The position numbers and the translations under genes are program-made. Shown piece after piece: positions 56,364 through 64,000 of a stretch of DNA of 64,000 nucleotides; position 1 is the stretch's first letter; the number at the start of each line of letters is the position of its first letter. The stretch spans positions 372,001 through 436,000 of the forward strand of contig NZ_CP067377.1 of the NCBI RefSeq assembly GCF_019565455.1, in the 5' to 3' direction. The DNA comes from Flavobacterium oreochromis (GTDB lineage Bacteria; Bacteroidota; Bacteroidia; Flavobacteriales; Flavobacteriaceae). The notes below the pieces were generated by a model. It searched no databases. It was not told the origin of the DNA and saw only the letters and a list, made by a program, of their open reading frames with translations.

Positions 56364-57637
56364 ATGGCTTATTTATTTACGTCAGAATCAGTGAGTGAAG
56401 GACACCCTGACAAGATAGCTGATCAAATCAGCGACGCATTAATTGACAACTTTTTAGCTTTTGACCCAGCATCAAAAGTAGCATGTGAAACCTTAGTTAC
56501 AACAGGACAAGTGATTTTAGCTGGAGAAGTAAAATCAAAAACTTATTTAGATGTTCAAAGCATAGCTCGTGAAGTAATCAAAAAAATTGGCTACACTAAA
56601 AGCGAATATATGTTTGAAGCTAATTCTTGTGGTGTTTTATCTGCTATTCACGAACAATCTGACGACATCAATCGCGGTGTAGATAGAATTACAGCTGAGG
56701 CAGACTTTGAAACCAAAGCAAATGCACAAGGAGCAGGTGACCAAGGCATCATGTTTGGCTATGCAACTAACGAAACACAAGACTATATGCCATTAGCATT
56801 AGACTTGTCACATAAATTATTACAGGAATTAGCTGAATTACGCAGAGAAAATTCAGCTATTACTTATCTACGCCCTGATGCTAAGTCACAAGTTACTTTA
56901 GAGTACGATGACAACAACAAACCCGTACGTATTGATGCTATCGTAATTTCTACACAACATGATGATTTTGCTGAAGAAGTAGAAATGTTAGCTAAAATCA
57001 AAAAGATATTATTGAAATTTTGATTCCACGTATTATTACTAAATACCCACAATACGCACACTTATTTAACGACAAAATTGAATACCACATTAACCCTACT
57101 GGTAAATTTGTAATTGGTGGTCCTCATGGTGATACTGGATTAACTGGTAGAAAAATCATTGTAGACACTTACGGAGGCAAGGGAGCTCATGGTGGTGGTG
57201 CTTTCTCAGGAAAAGACCCTTCAAAAGTAGATCGTTCAGCAGCTTATGCAACACGTCATATCGCTAAGAACTTAGTAGCTGCTGGCATAGCTGATGAAGT
57301 TTTGGTACAAGTTTCATATGCTATTGGTGTTGCTAAACCTTGTAACGTTTACATAAATACATACGGAACTGCTAAAAACGGTTTAACAGATGTTCAAATT
57401 TCTGAAAAAGTAAATGAGTTATTCGATTTAAGACCATACGCAATTGAACAGCGTTTAAAACTAAGAACCCCGATTTATTCCGAAACAGCTGCTTACGGAC
57501 ACATGGGACGTAAAAATGAGGTAATAAAGAAACGTTTCGTTTCTCCTGCTGGAGAAGTTAAAGAAATAGAGATTGAATTATTTACTTGGGAAAAACTAGA
57601 CTTTGTAGATAAAATAAAGACAGCTTTTAATTTATAA
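56364..57637 (+). CDS. metK: MetK, S-adenosylmethionine synthetase (frameshift)
   Basis: Makes S-adenosylmethionine from Met and ATP. Corrected length 424 residues; [55 protein letters not shown] and [19 protein letters not shown]. The family length is near 390-420. One missing base in the A5 run at 57000-57004 breaks the frame; adding it gives [20 protein letters not shown]. As metK is essential this is almost certainly a sequencing error. Preceded by a probable SAM-II riboswitch. Confidence 0.96.
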
Positions 57638-57655
57638 TTCAGATAAATATAATTC

Positions 57656-57695
57656 AAAAAGAGCCTTACAAATAATTATTGCAAGGCTCTTTTTA
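57656..57695 (+). terminator. Intrinsic terminator after metK
   Basis: AAAAAGAGCCTTAC / TGCAAGGCTCTTTTT hairpin with a T-run, shortly after the metK stop. Confidence 0.85.
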
Positions 57696-57713
57696 TTTTT
57701 ATACCTTTCTTTC

Positions 57714-58502
57714 ATGAAACATTTTTTATCCATATTAATATTACTATCAAATCCACTCATATTTTCCCAAATCCCTAATATTACAACTTCATTAATAAGT
57801 TTTAAACCAATAGAAGCAGATGAATATATTGGAGAGGACAATACAGGCTTTATATACTACACTAAAGACAACACTTTATTCAAATCTAAAGATTCTGAAC
57901 AATACCAATACAAAAATGTTCAATTAGGAAAAATATCTAAAATTGACTTACAAAATCCGTTAAGAATTCTTATTTTTTTCAAAAACTTCAATACTATTAT
58001 CGCTCTAGACAATCAATTAAATGAAGTACAAAAATTAGATTTTAATAATATTAACTCAATTACAATAGGTGCCATTGGAACATCTAGTTTAAATAATTAT
58101 TGGCTATTTGACGAAAACAACCAACAATTATTGCGCTATAATTACACAAGAAACACAACCTCATTAATTGGAGTTATTTTCGAAAAACCCATTAAAAATT
58201 ATTATTCCACTTTTAATTATTTCTTTTGGACAGATATAGAAAACAATTTTTATCAGTGTGATATTTTTGGAAAAAAAACCTTCATAACCAAATTACCTAA
58301 ATACGATAAAATATCAATAAACGAAGAAAAACACATTGTATATCAAACAAATACAAGTCTTTTTATTTTTGATATAAAAAACCAAAAACCATTTTTAATT
58401 GATAATATTCAAAATTCATTTATAAGTTTCTATTACAAAAACCAAAATTTAGCTATTTTTACACCTCAAGGAATTACCAATTATAAAATTATTTTACCCT
58501 AA
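57714..58502 (+). CDS. Exported protein of unknown function
   Basis: A 262-residue protein with a signal peptide (KHFLSILILLSNPLIFSQ). The body has alternating beta strands and repeated Asp/Asn turns (GFIYYTKDNTLFKSKDSEQY, ALDNQLNEVQKLDFNNI, IGTSSLNNYWLFDENNQQLL), suggesting a small beta-propeller. It overlaps the start of the deoxynucleoside kinase gene by one base, an arrangement that implies co-translation but no clear functional link. Confidence 0.7.
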   Translation: MKHFLSILILLSNPLIFSQIPNITTSLISFKPIEADEYIGEDNTGFIYYTKDNTLFKSKDSEQYQYKNVQLGKISKIDLQNPLRILIFFKNFNTIIALDNQLNEVQKLDFNNINSITIGAIGTSSLNNYWLFDENNQQLLRYNYTRNTTSLIGVIFEKPIKNYYSTFNYFFWTDIENNFYQCDIFGKKTFITKLPKYDKISINEEKHIVYQTNTSLFIFDIKNQKPFLIDNIQNSFISFYYKNQNLAIFTPQGITNYKIILP

Positions 58503-59116
58503 TGCATATAGCAGTTGCTGGAAATATAGGAGCTGGAAAAACCACATTAACCAGACTTCTATCTAAACATTTCAAATGGGAACCACATTTTGAAGATGTA
58601 GATGAAAATCCTTACTTAGATGACTTTTACCATTCCATGGACAGATGGAGTTTCAATCTTCAAATTTACTTTTTGAACAGTCGTTTTCGTCAAATTTTAA
58701 AAATTAGAGAAAGTGGCAAAAAAATCATTCAAGACAGAACCATTTATGAAGACGCTCATATCTTTGCTCCTAACTTACATGCTATGGGACTAATGAGCAA
58801 TCGTGATTTTGAAAACTACACTTCTTTATTCGAATTAATGGAAAATCTAGTTGGACCACCTGATTTACTAATTTACCTAAGAAGCTCAATTCCTAATTTG
58901 GTTGGACAAATTCACAAACGCGGACGTGATTATGAAAATTCAATTTCAATTGACTATCTAAGCAGATTAAATGAACGATACGAAGCATGGATTCAGACAT
59001 ACAACAAAGGAAATCTCTTAATAATTGATGTTGACAATATTAATTTTGTAGACAATCCAGAAGATTTAGGTATGATTATTAATAAAATTGACGCAAAGAT
59101 TAATGGATTATTCTAA
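58502..59116 (+). CDS. Deoxynucleoside kinase (dAK/dGK type)
   Basis: Phosphorylates deoxynucleosides for dNTP salvage. 204 residues; P-loop AVAGNIGAGKTTLTRLLSKH, FEDVDENPYLDDFY, the DRTIYEDAHIFA (DRS-like catalytic) motif and LIYLRSS. Which base it prefers cannot be read with confidence, although deoxyadenosine kinase is the usual annotation. Overlaps the upstream gene by one base. Confidence 0.92.
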   Translation: MHIAVAGNIGAGKTTLTRLLSKHFKWEPHFEDVDENPYLDDFYHSMDRWSFNLQIYFLNSRFRQILKIRESGKKIIQDRTIYEDAHIFAPNLHAMGLMSNRDFENYTSLFELMENLVGPPDLLIYLRSSIPNLVGQIHKRGRDYENSISIDYLSRLNERYEAWIQTYNKGNLLIIDVDNINFVDNPEDLGMIINKIDAKINGLF

Positions 59117-59160
59117 ATTCCAATAGAGCACTCTTTTATTATTAAAAGACAAACAATTAG

Positions 59161-59199
59161 AAATCAGAATAAGACAGATTGTTTTATTCTGATTTTTTT
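59161..59199 (+). terminator. Intrinsic terminator after the deoxynucleoside kinase gene
   Basis: AAATCAGAATAA / TTATTCTGATTT stem, loop GACAGATTGTT, then a run of T. The 160 bp from here to folA shows no further feature. Confidence 0.8.
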
Positions 59200-59363
59200 A
59201 CTTTTATCAATTTTCATATAAATAGAGAAATTTTCAAGAAATATATTAAACTACTTAGGCACAGAGTTAGCTCAAGTTCAGTTAAGTCAACTGTTTTATT
59301 TATACCATAACAAAAAAATTATTAATAGCTATAACAGTTTATTTTAAAAATATTGAAGATCAC

Positions 59364-59858
59364 TCATTTTCTAACATACCGTTCAATAGTAAAAGAATAT
59401 GCGTGCTTTTCATCCTTAGGATGAAAAATAGAGTTTTTAAGCACCCATTGAGTATTATTAATATTAGGAAAAAACGTATCTGCTTCAAAACAACCATGTA
59501 CTCTAGTCAATTCTATTTGATCTGCTAAATCTATAAACTGTTTATAAATTTCACCTCCTCCTATTATATAGACATCTTGATCTATAGGACAAACTTCTAA
59601 TGCTTTTTGAATACCAACCACAACAAGACAACTTTCTGGAGCAGAATACCTTTCAGAATGCGTAACAATTACATGTGTTCTATTAGGAAGTGGTTTTGGA
59701 AAGCTTTCAAAAGTTTTTCGCCCCATTACAATATAATGTCCAGTTGTCAATGCTTTAAAATGTTTAAAATCATCTGGTAAATGCCATAGCAAGTCATTGT
59801 TTTTACCTAATTCATTATTTTGACCGGCAGCAGCAATTAATATGATTTTTCTAGGCAT
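59364..59858 (-). CDS. folA: FolA, dihydrofolate reductase
   Basis: Regenerates tetrahydrofolate after thymidylate synthesis. 164 residues; IILIAAAGQNNELGKNNDLL, WHLPDDFKHFKALT, GHYIVMGRKTFESF and VYIIGGGEIYKQ are the family motifs. It forms a unit with the 2TM protein and thyA on the minus strand, so substrate recycling and use are co-expressed. Start overlaps the 2TM gene by 8 bp. Confidence 0.96.
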   Translation of the reverse strand: MPRKIILIAAAGQNNELGKNNDLLWHLPDDFKHFKALTTGHYIVMGRKTFESFPKPLPNRTHVIVTHSERYSAPESCLVVVGIQKALEVCPIDQDVYIIGGGEIYKQFIDLADQIELTRVHGCFEADTFFPNINNTQWVLKNSIFHPKDEKHAYSFTIERYVRK

Positions 59859-60177
59859 TTTTTTGAATATCTTTTTGAAGTTGTTCTAATTTACGCTGTT
59901 GTTTAAAAACTAATTTCTCAATTTGTTCTCGCTCCCATTTTTTATTCATAAACCGTTCTGTTATAAAAACACGAATAAAATGCAAAATAAAAAAAAGAGC
60001 CCAAATTGATATAACCCAAATTGACCAATTAAAACTAGGAAATGTGTTTAGAATATAATTAGCAAATAAGAGAAATAAACTAGCAGTAAACCATATGACA
60101 AAATGAAAGTATAGTCGTCTTTTTTGCTTAATCCGCAAGCGAGCATACTCGTATAATTCTTGTTGATTAATATCCAT
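59851..60177 (-). CDS. 2TM-domain membrane protein
   Basis: A 108-residue protein with two transmembrane helices (about 23-43 and 50-70) and charged termini rich in Lys, Glu and Gln (coiled-coil-like C-terminus). The 2TM family is common in Bacteroidetes and of unknown function. It sits between thyA and folA, a conserved arrangement in flavobacteria (from memory). Confidence 0.88.
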   Translation of the reverse strand: MDINQQELYEYARLRIKQKRRLYFHFVIWFTASLFLLFANYILNTFPSFNWSIWVISIWALFFILHFIRVFITERFMNKKWEREQIEKLVFKQQRKLEQLQKDIQKNA

Positions 60178-60190
60178 CTAAAAAGTTTTT

Positions 60191-61015
60191 TTAAATTGCT
60201 ACTTCTCCTTTAATATGCGGATGAGGATCGTAATCTATTAATGTAAAATCCTCAAATTTGAAATCAAAAATATTTTTAATTTGCTGATTCAAAATCATTT
60301 TAGGCAATGGACGTGGATCACGTGATAACTGTAATTTTAACTGCTCTAAATGATTATTATAAATATGAGCATCCCCAAAAGTATGAATAAAGTCTCCTAT
60401 TTGCAAATCACATACTTGAGCAATCATCATGGTTAATAAAGCATATGAAGCAATATTAAAAGGGACTCCTAAAAAGATATCTGCGCTTCTCTGATATAAC
60501 TGACAAGATAATTTTCCATCTGCTACATAAAACTGAAAAAATGCGTGACAAGGAGGCAAGGCCGCTTTCCCATTAGCTACATTTTCTGCAAATGTTTTTT
60601 TGTCATCAGGCAACACAGAAGGATTCCACGCAGAAACTAACATTCTTCTACTATTTGGACTTCTCTTTAAAGTTTCTATTAAATCTACTATTTGATCTAT
60701 TTCTTCACCATTCCAATTACGCCACTGATCACCATAAACAGGACCTAAATCCCCATTTTTATCAGCCCATTCATTCCAAATACGCACTCCATTTTCATTT
60801 AAATATTGGATATTAGTATCCCCTTTTAAAAACCAAAGAAGTTCATAAATTATAGATTTTAGATGTAGCTTTTTCGTAGTTACCATGGGAAATCCTTGAC
60901 TTAAATCAAAACGCATTTGATAACCAAAAACACTTTTAGTACCTGTTCCAGTTCTATCTCCTTTTTGATTTCCGTTTTCTAAAACATGTTTAACTAAATC
61001 TAAATATTGCTTCAT
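60191..61015 (-). CDS. thyA: ThyA, thymidylate synthase
   Basis: Methylates dUMP to dTMP with methylene-THF. 274 residues; [35 protein letters not shown], the active-site cysteine in [32 protein letters not shown] and the C-terminal region [11 protein letters not shown]. First gene of the thyA-2TM-folA unit. Confidence 0.97.
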   Translation of the reverse strand: MKQYLDLVKHVLENGNQKGDRTGTGTKSVFGYQMRFDLSQGFPMVTTKKLHLKSIIYELLWFLKGDTNIQYLNENGVRIWNEWADKNGDLGPVYGDQWRNWNGEEIDQIVDLIETLKRSPNSRRMLVSAWNPSVLPDDKKTFAENVANGKAALPPCHAFFQFYVADGKLSCQLYQRSADIFLGVPFNIASYALLTMMIAQVCDLQIGDFIHTFGDAHIYNNHLEQLKLQLSRDPRPLPKMILNQQIKNIFDFKFEDFTLIDYDPHPHIKGEVAI

Positions 61016-61094
61016 TATTATCGCTTTTAAGCTTTAAAATAGTAAATCATAAAAAGAATTCATTATACCTTCTTATTGAATAAAAAGCTATTAA

Positions 61095-61712
61095 TTACAG
61101 CTCTCTTTTATTTATTTCATCACGAATCTTAGCTGCTTTTTCATAATCTTCATCTACAACAGCCTGTTCCATAAGATCATTTAACTCTGCTAAACTCAAC
61201 TTTGAATAAGCAGATGCTTTATCATCTTCTTGTGAAACTCCAAACGTTTCTGGTGCTGAAAGAATATCTTCATCAGATGTTATATTTTCTTCTGAAGAAG
61301 TACTTAAATAAATACCTGCTTTATCTAAAATATTTTTATAAGTAAAAATTGGCGCATCAAACCGTAATGCTAATGCTATAGCATCAGAAGTTCTAGCATC
61401 AATAATTTCTTCAATTTTATCACGCTCACAAATCATACTTGAGTAAAAAACGCCATCTACTAATTTGTGTATAATAACTTGTTTAACGATTATATCAAAT
61501 CGATCTGCAAAATTTTTAAACAAATCATGTGTAAGAGGCCTCGGTGGACGAATTTCTTTTTCTAAAGCTATCGCGATTGACTGTGCTTCAAAAGCTCCAA
61601 TAACAATAGGCAATTTTCTATCTCCCTCTACCTCATTTAAAATCAAAGCATAAGCTCCATTTTGCGTTTGGCTATATGAAATTCCTTTTATAGATAGTCT
61701 GACTAAACTCAT
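61095..61712 (-). CDS. DUF151 bifunctional-nuclease-family protein with UvrB/C motif
   Basis: A 205-residue protein: DUF151 domain (about 1-140; LPIVIGAFEAQSIAIALEKE, DARTSDAIALALRF) and a C-terminal UvrB/UvrC motif (about 170-205; LNDLMEQAVVDEDYEKAAKI). Some plant and bacterial members have nuclease activity; this is not shown for bacterial ones in general. Start MSLVRLSIKG at 61712 was chosen because the frame above it continues into the etfA terminator. Confidence 0.88.
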   Translation of the reverse strand: MSLVRLSIKGISYSQTQNGAYALILNEVEGDRKLPIVIGAFEAQSIAIALEKEIRPPRPLTHDLFKNFADRFDIIVKQVIIHKLVDGVFYSSMICERDKIEEIIDARTSDAIALALRFDAPIFTYKNILDKAGIYLSTSSEENITSDEDILSAPETFGVSQEDDKASAYSKLSLAELNDLMEQAVVDEDYEKAAKIRDEINKREL

Positions 61713-61767
61713 TTTTTTTGGCTGTGAATATATCCTGCAAAGTAACAAAAAACTTTGTACTGTTAAT

Positions 61768-61798
61768 AAAAAAAGAGCCATAATATGGCTCTTTTTAG
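61768..61798 (-). terminator. Intrinsic terminator after etfA
   Basis: AAAAAGAGCCAT / ATGGCTCTTTTT hairpin with loop AAT and a T-run on the minus strand, about 20 bp past the etfA stop. Separates etfA from the DUF151 gene. Confidence 0.85.
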
Positions 61799-61818
61799 GA
61801 TTATTTTAAATAAGTAAA

Positions 61819-62787
61819 TTATGAGTTTTGCGCTTTAAACGATTTTAATTTTTCTATTAAAACTGGAACTACTTGAAAAGCATCTCCTACAATACCATAA
61901 TCTGCAACCTTAAAGAAAGGCGCTTCTGGATCAGAATTAATAGCAACTTTTACTTTAGATGAGTTGATCCCAGCAATATGTTGAATTGCTCCTGAAATAC
62001 CAACAGCAATATATAAGTTAGTAGCAACTGGCTTACCTGTTTGTCCAACGTGCTCACTATGAGGTCTCCATCCTAAATCAGAAACAGGTTTAGAACATGC
62101 TGTTGCAGCACCTAACACTGATGCTAACTCTTCTATCATTCCCCAATTTTCTGGACCTTTTAATCCACGACCACCTGAAACAACAACATCTGCATCAGCA
62201 ATCGTAACTTTACCAGATCCTTTTTCTACTGATTGAGTCTGTACACCAAAATCTGCATCAGAAATAGCAGGAGCAAAATCTTCAGCAGCAGCAGAACTTG
62301 CTACTTCTAGTATTCCAAAACTGTTTTTTGCAATAGCTAATACTTTTACATCAGTATCAATTTGTGTCACATTAAAAGCTTTATTTGAAAAAGCATTTCT
62401 CTTAACCTGAAAAGGAGAAGTACTTACTGGTAAAGCTACTACATTTGAAGCATAACCAGCATTTAAATTTACAGCAACAAGTGGTGCTAAGTATAAAGAA
62501 TCTGTAGTAGAAGATAACACTACAACTTTTGAACTTTCTTTTTCTGCCGCTTGTTTTATTACATCTGCATAGGCTTTAGCATTAAAATTATTTAGTTTAT
62601 CACTAGATACTTTTAACACTTTATCTACCCCATATTTTCCTAATTCCGAAACATCACCAGCATTAATAGTTAATGCCGTAACTGTAGTTCCTGTAGATTC
62701 TGCGATTTTTTTTGCATATGAAGCTAATTCAAATGCTACTTTTTTGAATTTTCCTTCGGCTGATTCTGCGTATATTAAAATTGACAT
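61819..62787 (-). CDS. etfA: EtfA, electron-transfer flavoprotein alpha subunit
   Basis: Passes electrons from acyl-CoA dehydrogenases to the quinone pool. 322 residues; N-terminal domain, then the FAD-binding segment VVSGGRGLKGPENWGMIEEL, LGWRPHSEHVGQTGKPVATN and LYIAVGISGAIQHIAGI, with DPEAPFFKVADYGIVGD at the end. Downstream of etfB, with about 95 bp of AT-rich sequence between. Confidence 0.97.
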   Translation of the reverse strand: MSILIYAESAEGKFKKVAFELASYAKKIAESTGTTVTALTINAGDVSELGKYGVDKVLKVSSDKLNNFNAKAYADVIKQAAEKESSKVVVLSSTTDSLYLAPLVAVNLNAGYASNVVALPVSTSPFQVKRNAFSNKAFNVTQIDTDVKVLAIAKNSFGILEVASSAAAEDFAPAISDADFGVQTQSVEKGSGKVTIADADVVVSGGRGLKGPENWGMIEELASVLGAATACSKPVSDLGWRPHSEHVGQTGKPVATNLYIAVGISGAIQHIAGINSSKVKVAINSDPEAPFFKVADYGIVGDAFQVVPVLIEKLKSFKAQNS

Positions 62788-62884
62788 AAGATTTTATTTT
62801 AAGTCATAAATTATAAAGTCTAAAGTCTTATAGGAAACTTGTTAGAAACTACCTTTTGACTTTTTACTTTCAACTTTTGATGGA

Positions 62885-63631
62885 TTAGATTACTTTTGCT
62901 TCGTTGTGTAATAAGTTGATTAATTCGTCTATATTATCTGGACTTACTAATTTCACTTCTTGCTTAGGTGCAGGTTTTTCAAATTTAACTGCTTGTGTAG
63001 CAACTTCTGCCCCTACAGGCTCTACTACATTAAGAGGTTTTGTTCTAGCAGTCATAATTCCACGCATATTTGGAATACGTAAATCTTTTTCTTCTACTAA
63101 GCCTTTTTGCCCACCAACAATAAGAGGTAATGCTGTAGTAACAATTTCTTTCCCTCCATCAATTTCACGAGCAGCTGTTACAGTATCACCTTCTACTTTT
63201 AAGTCAATACAAGAATTAATAAAATTATACCCTAGTAAACCAGCTGTCATACCTGGAACCATCCCACCGTTATAATCTAACGATTCTTTTCCTGCAATAA
63301 TCAAATCAAACCCCCCATTTTTAATTACTTCTGCTAATTGTTTTGCAACAAATAAGCCATCTGTAGGTTTCGCATTTACACGAATTGCATCATTTGCCCC
63401 AATGGCTAATGCTTTTCTTAAAGTTGGTTCTGTATCTGCTTCTCCAACATTTACCACAGTAACTGTAGCCCCTTGTTGTTCTTGAAACATTACTGCTCTA
63501 GTTAATCCAAACTCATCATTAGGATTAATTACATATTGCACACCATTAGTGTCAAATTCTGAATCACCATTGGTAAAATTAATTTTTGAAGTAGTATCAG
63601 GTACGTGACTGATGCAAACTAATATTTTCAT
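62885..63631 (-). CDS. etfB: EtfB, electron-transfer flavoprotein beta subunit
   Basis: Partner of EtfA; 248 residues binding AMP. MKILVCISHVPDTTSKINFT, YVINPNDEFGLTRAVMF, VNVGEADTEPTLRKALAIGA and IAGKESLDYNGGMVPGMTAG are typical. Divergent from pdhB; a 24-bp palindrome lies in the shared upstream region. Confidence 0.96.
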   Translation of the reverse strand: MKILVCISHVPDTTSKINFTNGDSEFDTNGVQYVINPNDEFGLTRAVMFQEQQGATVTVVNVGEADTEPTLRKALAIGANDAIRVNAKPTDGLFVAKQLAEVIKNGGFDLIIAGKESLDYNGGMVPGMTAGLLGYNFINSCIDLKVEGDTVTAAREIDGGKEIVTTALPLIVGGQKGLVEEKDLRIPNMRGIMTARTKPLNVVEPVGAEVATQAVKFEKPAPKQEVKLVSPDNIDELINLLHNEAKVI

Positions 63632-63665
63632 TGTTAATCAAATTGGTTTAAAATTTATAGAATTA

Positions 63666-63673
63666 CAAATATA
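63666..63673 (-). promoter_or_regulatory. -7 promoter box for etfBA
   Basis: Minus strand TATATTTG matches TAnnTTTG, about 35 bp before the etfB ATG. The palindrome at 63690 covers the expected -33 region. Confidence 0.6.
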
Positions 63674-63689
63674 ACTAAAATATACATAC

Positions 63690-63713
63690 AATTATTATGC
63701 GCGCATAATAATT
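63690..63713. promoter_or_regulatory. Perfect 24-bp palindrome between divergent etfB and pdhB
   Basis: AATTATTATGCG followed by its exact reverse complement. It overlaps the etfB -33 region and lies about 60 bp upstream of the pdhB -7 box. Without a T-run it is more like an operator for a dimeric repressor than a terminator. The regulator is unknown. Confidence 0.65.
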
Positions 63714-63773
63714 TTTTATCACTTTTTTAATTAGTTTCTCTTTTAATTTCATTGATGATGGTTTAATTTTTTA

Positions 63774-63781
63774 TATTTTTG
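63774..63781 (+). promoter_or_regulatory. -7 promoter box for pdhB
   Basis: TATTTTTG matches TAnnTTTG, 31 bp before the pdhB ATG. Confidence 0.55.
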
Positions 63782-63812
63782 CGATTCATTTTGTAGAATC
63801 TAAGAAAATTTT

Positions 63813-64000
63813 ATGAGAACGATACAGTTTAGAGAAGCCATTTGTGAAGCCATGAGTGAGGAGATGCGTCGTGATGAGTCGGTGTATTTAATGGGAGAAG
63901 AAGTGGCTGAATATAATGGAGCATATAAAGCTTCAAAAGGAATGTTAGACGAGTTTGGTCCTAGACGCGTTGTAGACACTCCAATTGCCGAAATGGGTTT
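63813..64000 (+). CDS. pdhB: PdhB, pyruvate dehydrogenase E1 beta subunit (N-terminal part)
   Basis: Only the first 62 residues lie in the window. [40 protein letters not shown] and DTPIAEMGF match the beta subunit of pyruvate dehydrogenase E1 of Bacteroidetes. Continues beyond the right edge. Whether it is the pyruvate or another 2-oxo-acid enzyme cannot be excluded from this part alone. Confidence 0.9.
   Translation, partial: MRTIQFREAICEAMSEEMRRDESVYLMGEEVAEYNGAYKASKGMLDEFGPRRVVDTPIAEMG

Noticed and set aside
56364..57637. Programmed frameshift in metK and other split genes
   Set aside because: Breaks occur in many unrelated genes in simple homopolymers without a slippery heptamer plus pseudoknot, and nearly all are single-base losses. 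Sequencing error is the simpler explanation.
1..64000. rRNA, tRNA and prophage genes
   Set aside because: I looked for tRNA-like cloverleaf ends with TTCGAATCC-type arms, rRNA core sequences, integrases and phage structural proteins and found none.

Overview
The window is about 64 kb of AT-rich DNA, roughly one third G+C, from a member of the Flavobacteriia and most likely Flavobacterium or a close relative. The evidence is the gliding genes gldB and gldC, a mraZ-rsmH-ftsL-ftsI-murE-mraY-murD cluster, a split metH, several promoters of the Bacteroidetes type (TAnnTTTG at -7), almost no Shine-Dalgarno sequences, and flavobacterial families (DUF2490, 2TM, YaiO-like barrels, DUF4838). The species cannot be named from the sequence. 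No rRNA, tRNA or CRISPR array was found.

Layout. 1-7.2 kb: division and cell-wall operon on the minus strand. 7.5-14 kb: fur, purA, an alpha/beta hydrolase, engB, gldC, gldB, nadE and an orphan LuxR-type regulator. 14-23 kb: two lipoproteins, dnaG, a secreted beta-helix protein, an ECF sigma factor with probable anti-sigma and outer-membrane partners, and a polyprenyl synthase. 23-32.6 kb: methionine genes metF, metH (two proteins), thrA and metX. 32.8-44.7 kb: one long assimilatory sulfate operon in transcription order cysH-cysD-cysN-cysE-cysK-cobA-cysJ-cysI-DUF2490-cysG-tauE. 44.8-53 kb: a locus resembling synthase-dependent exopolysaccharide systems (HEAT protein, processive glycosyltransferase, TPR/beta-barrel exporter, DUF4838 lipoprotein, DUF1573 lipoprotein). 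53-57.6 kb: two cystathionine-gamma-synthase-type enzymes and metK. 57.7-64 kb: deoxynucleoside kinase, folA, thyA, a DUF151 nuclease, etfAB and the start of pdhB.

Most interesting content. The sulfur and methionine genes carry a layered set of RNA switches readable from the sequence. Two tandem cysteine-codon leader peptides, each followed by an intrinsic terminator, precede cysH. Methionine-codon leader peptides with terminators precede metX-thrA and the cystathionine gamma-synthase pair. A SAM-I riboswitch precedes metH, and a probable SAM-II riboswitch precedes metK. The leader of metX has an 11-bp antiterminator overlapping its 3' codons, the arrangement expected of ribosome-mediated attenuation. 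metH has also been invaded repeatedly: a DUF559 endonuclease-like element with hairpin inverted ends is fused in frame into a linker, a shorter relative lies at the 3' end and supplies the stop codon, a four-helix-bundle gene sits between the two halves, and a 7-bp tandem repeat lies in the coding region.

Caution on quality. Fourteen genes, including essential ones (metK, engB, murD), are broken by about 18 single-base indels, all in homopolymer runs and nearly all deletions. These look like sequencing errors, so such genes are described here as intact with corrected extents.
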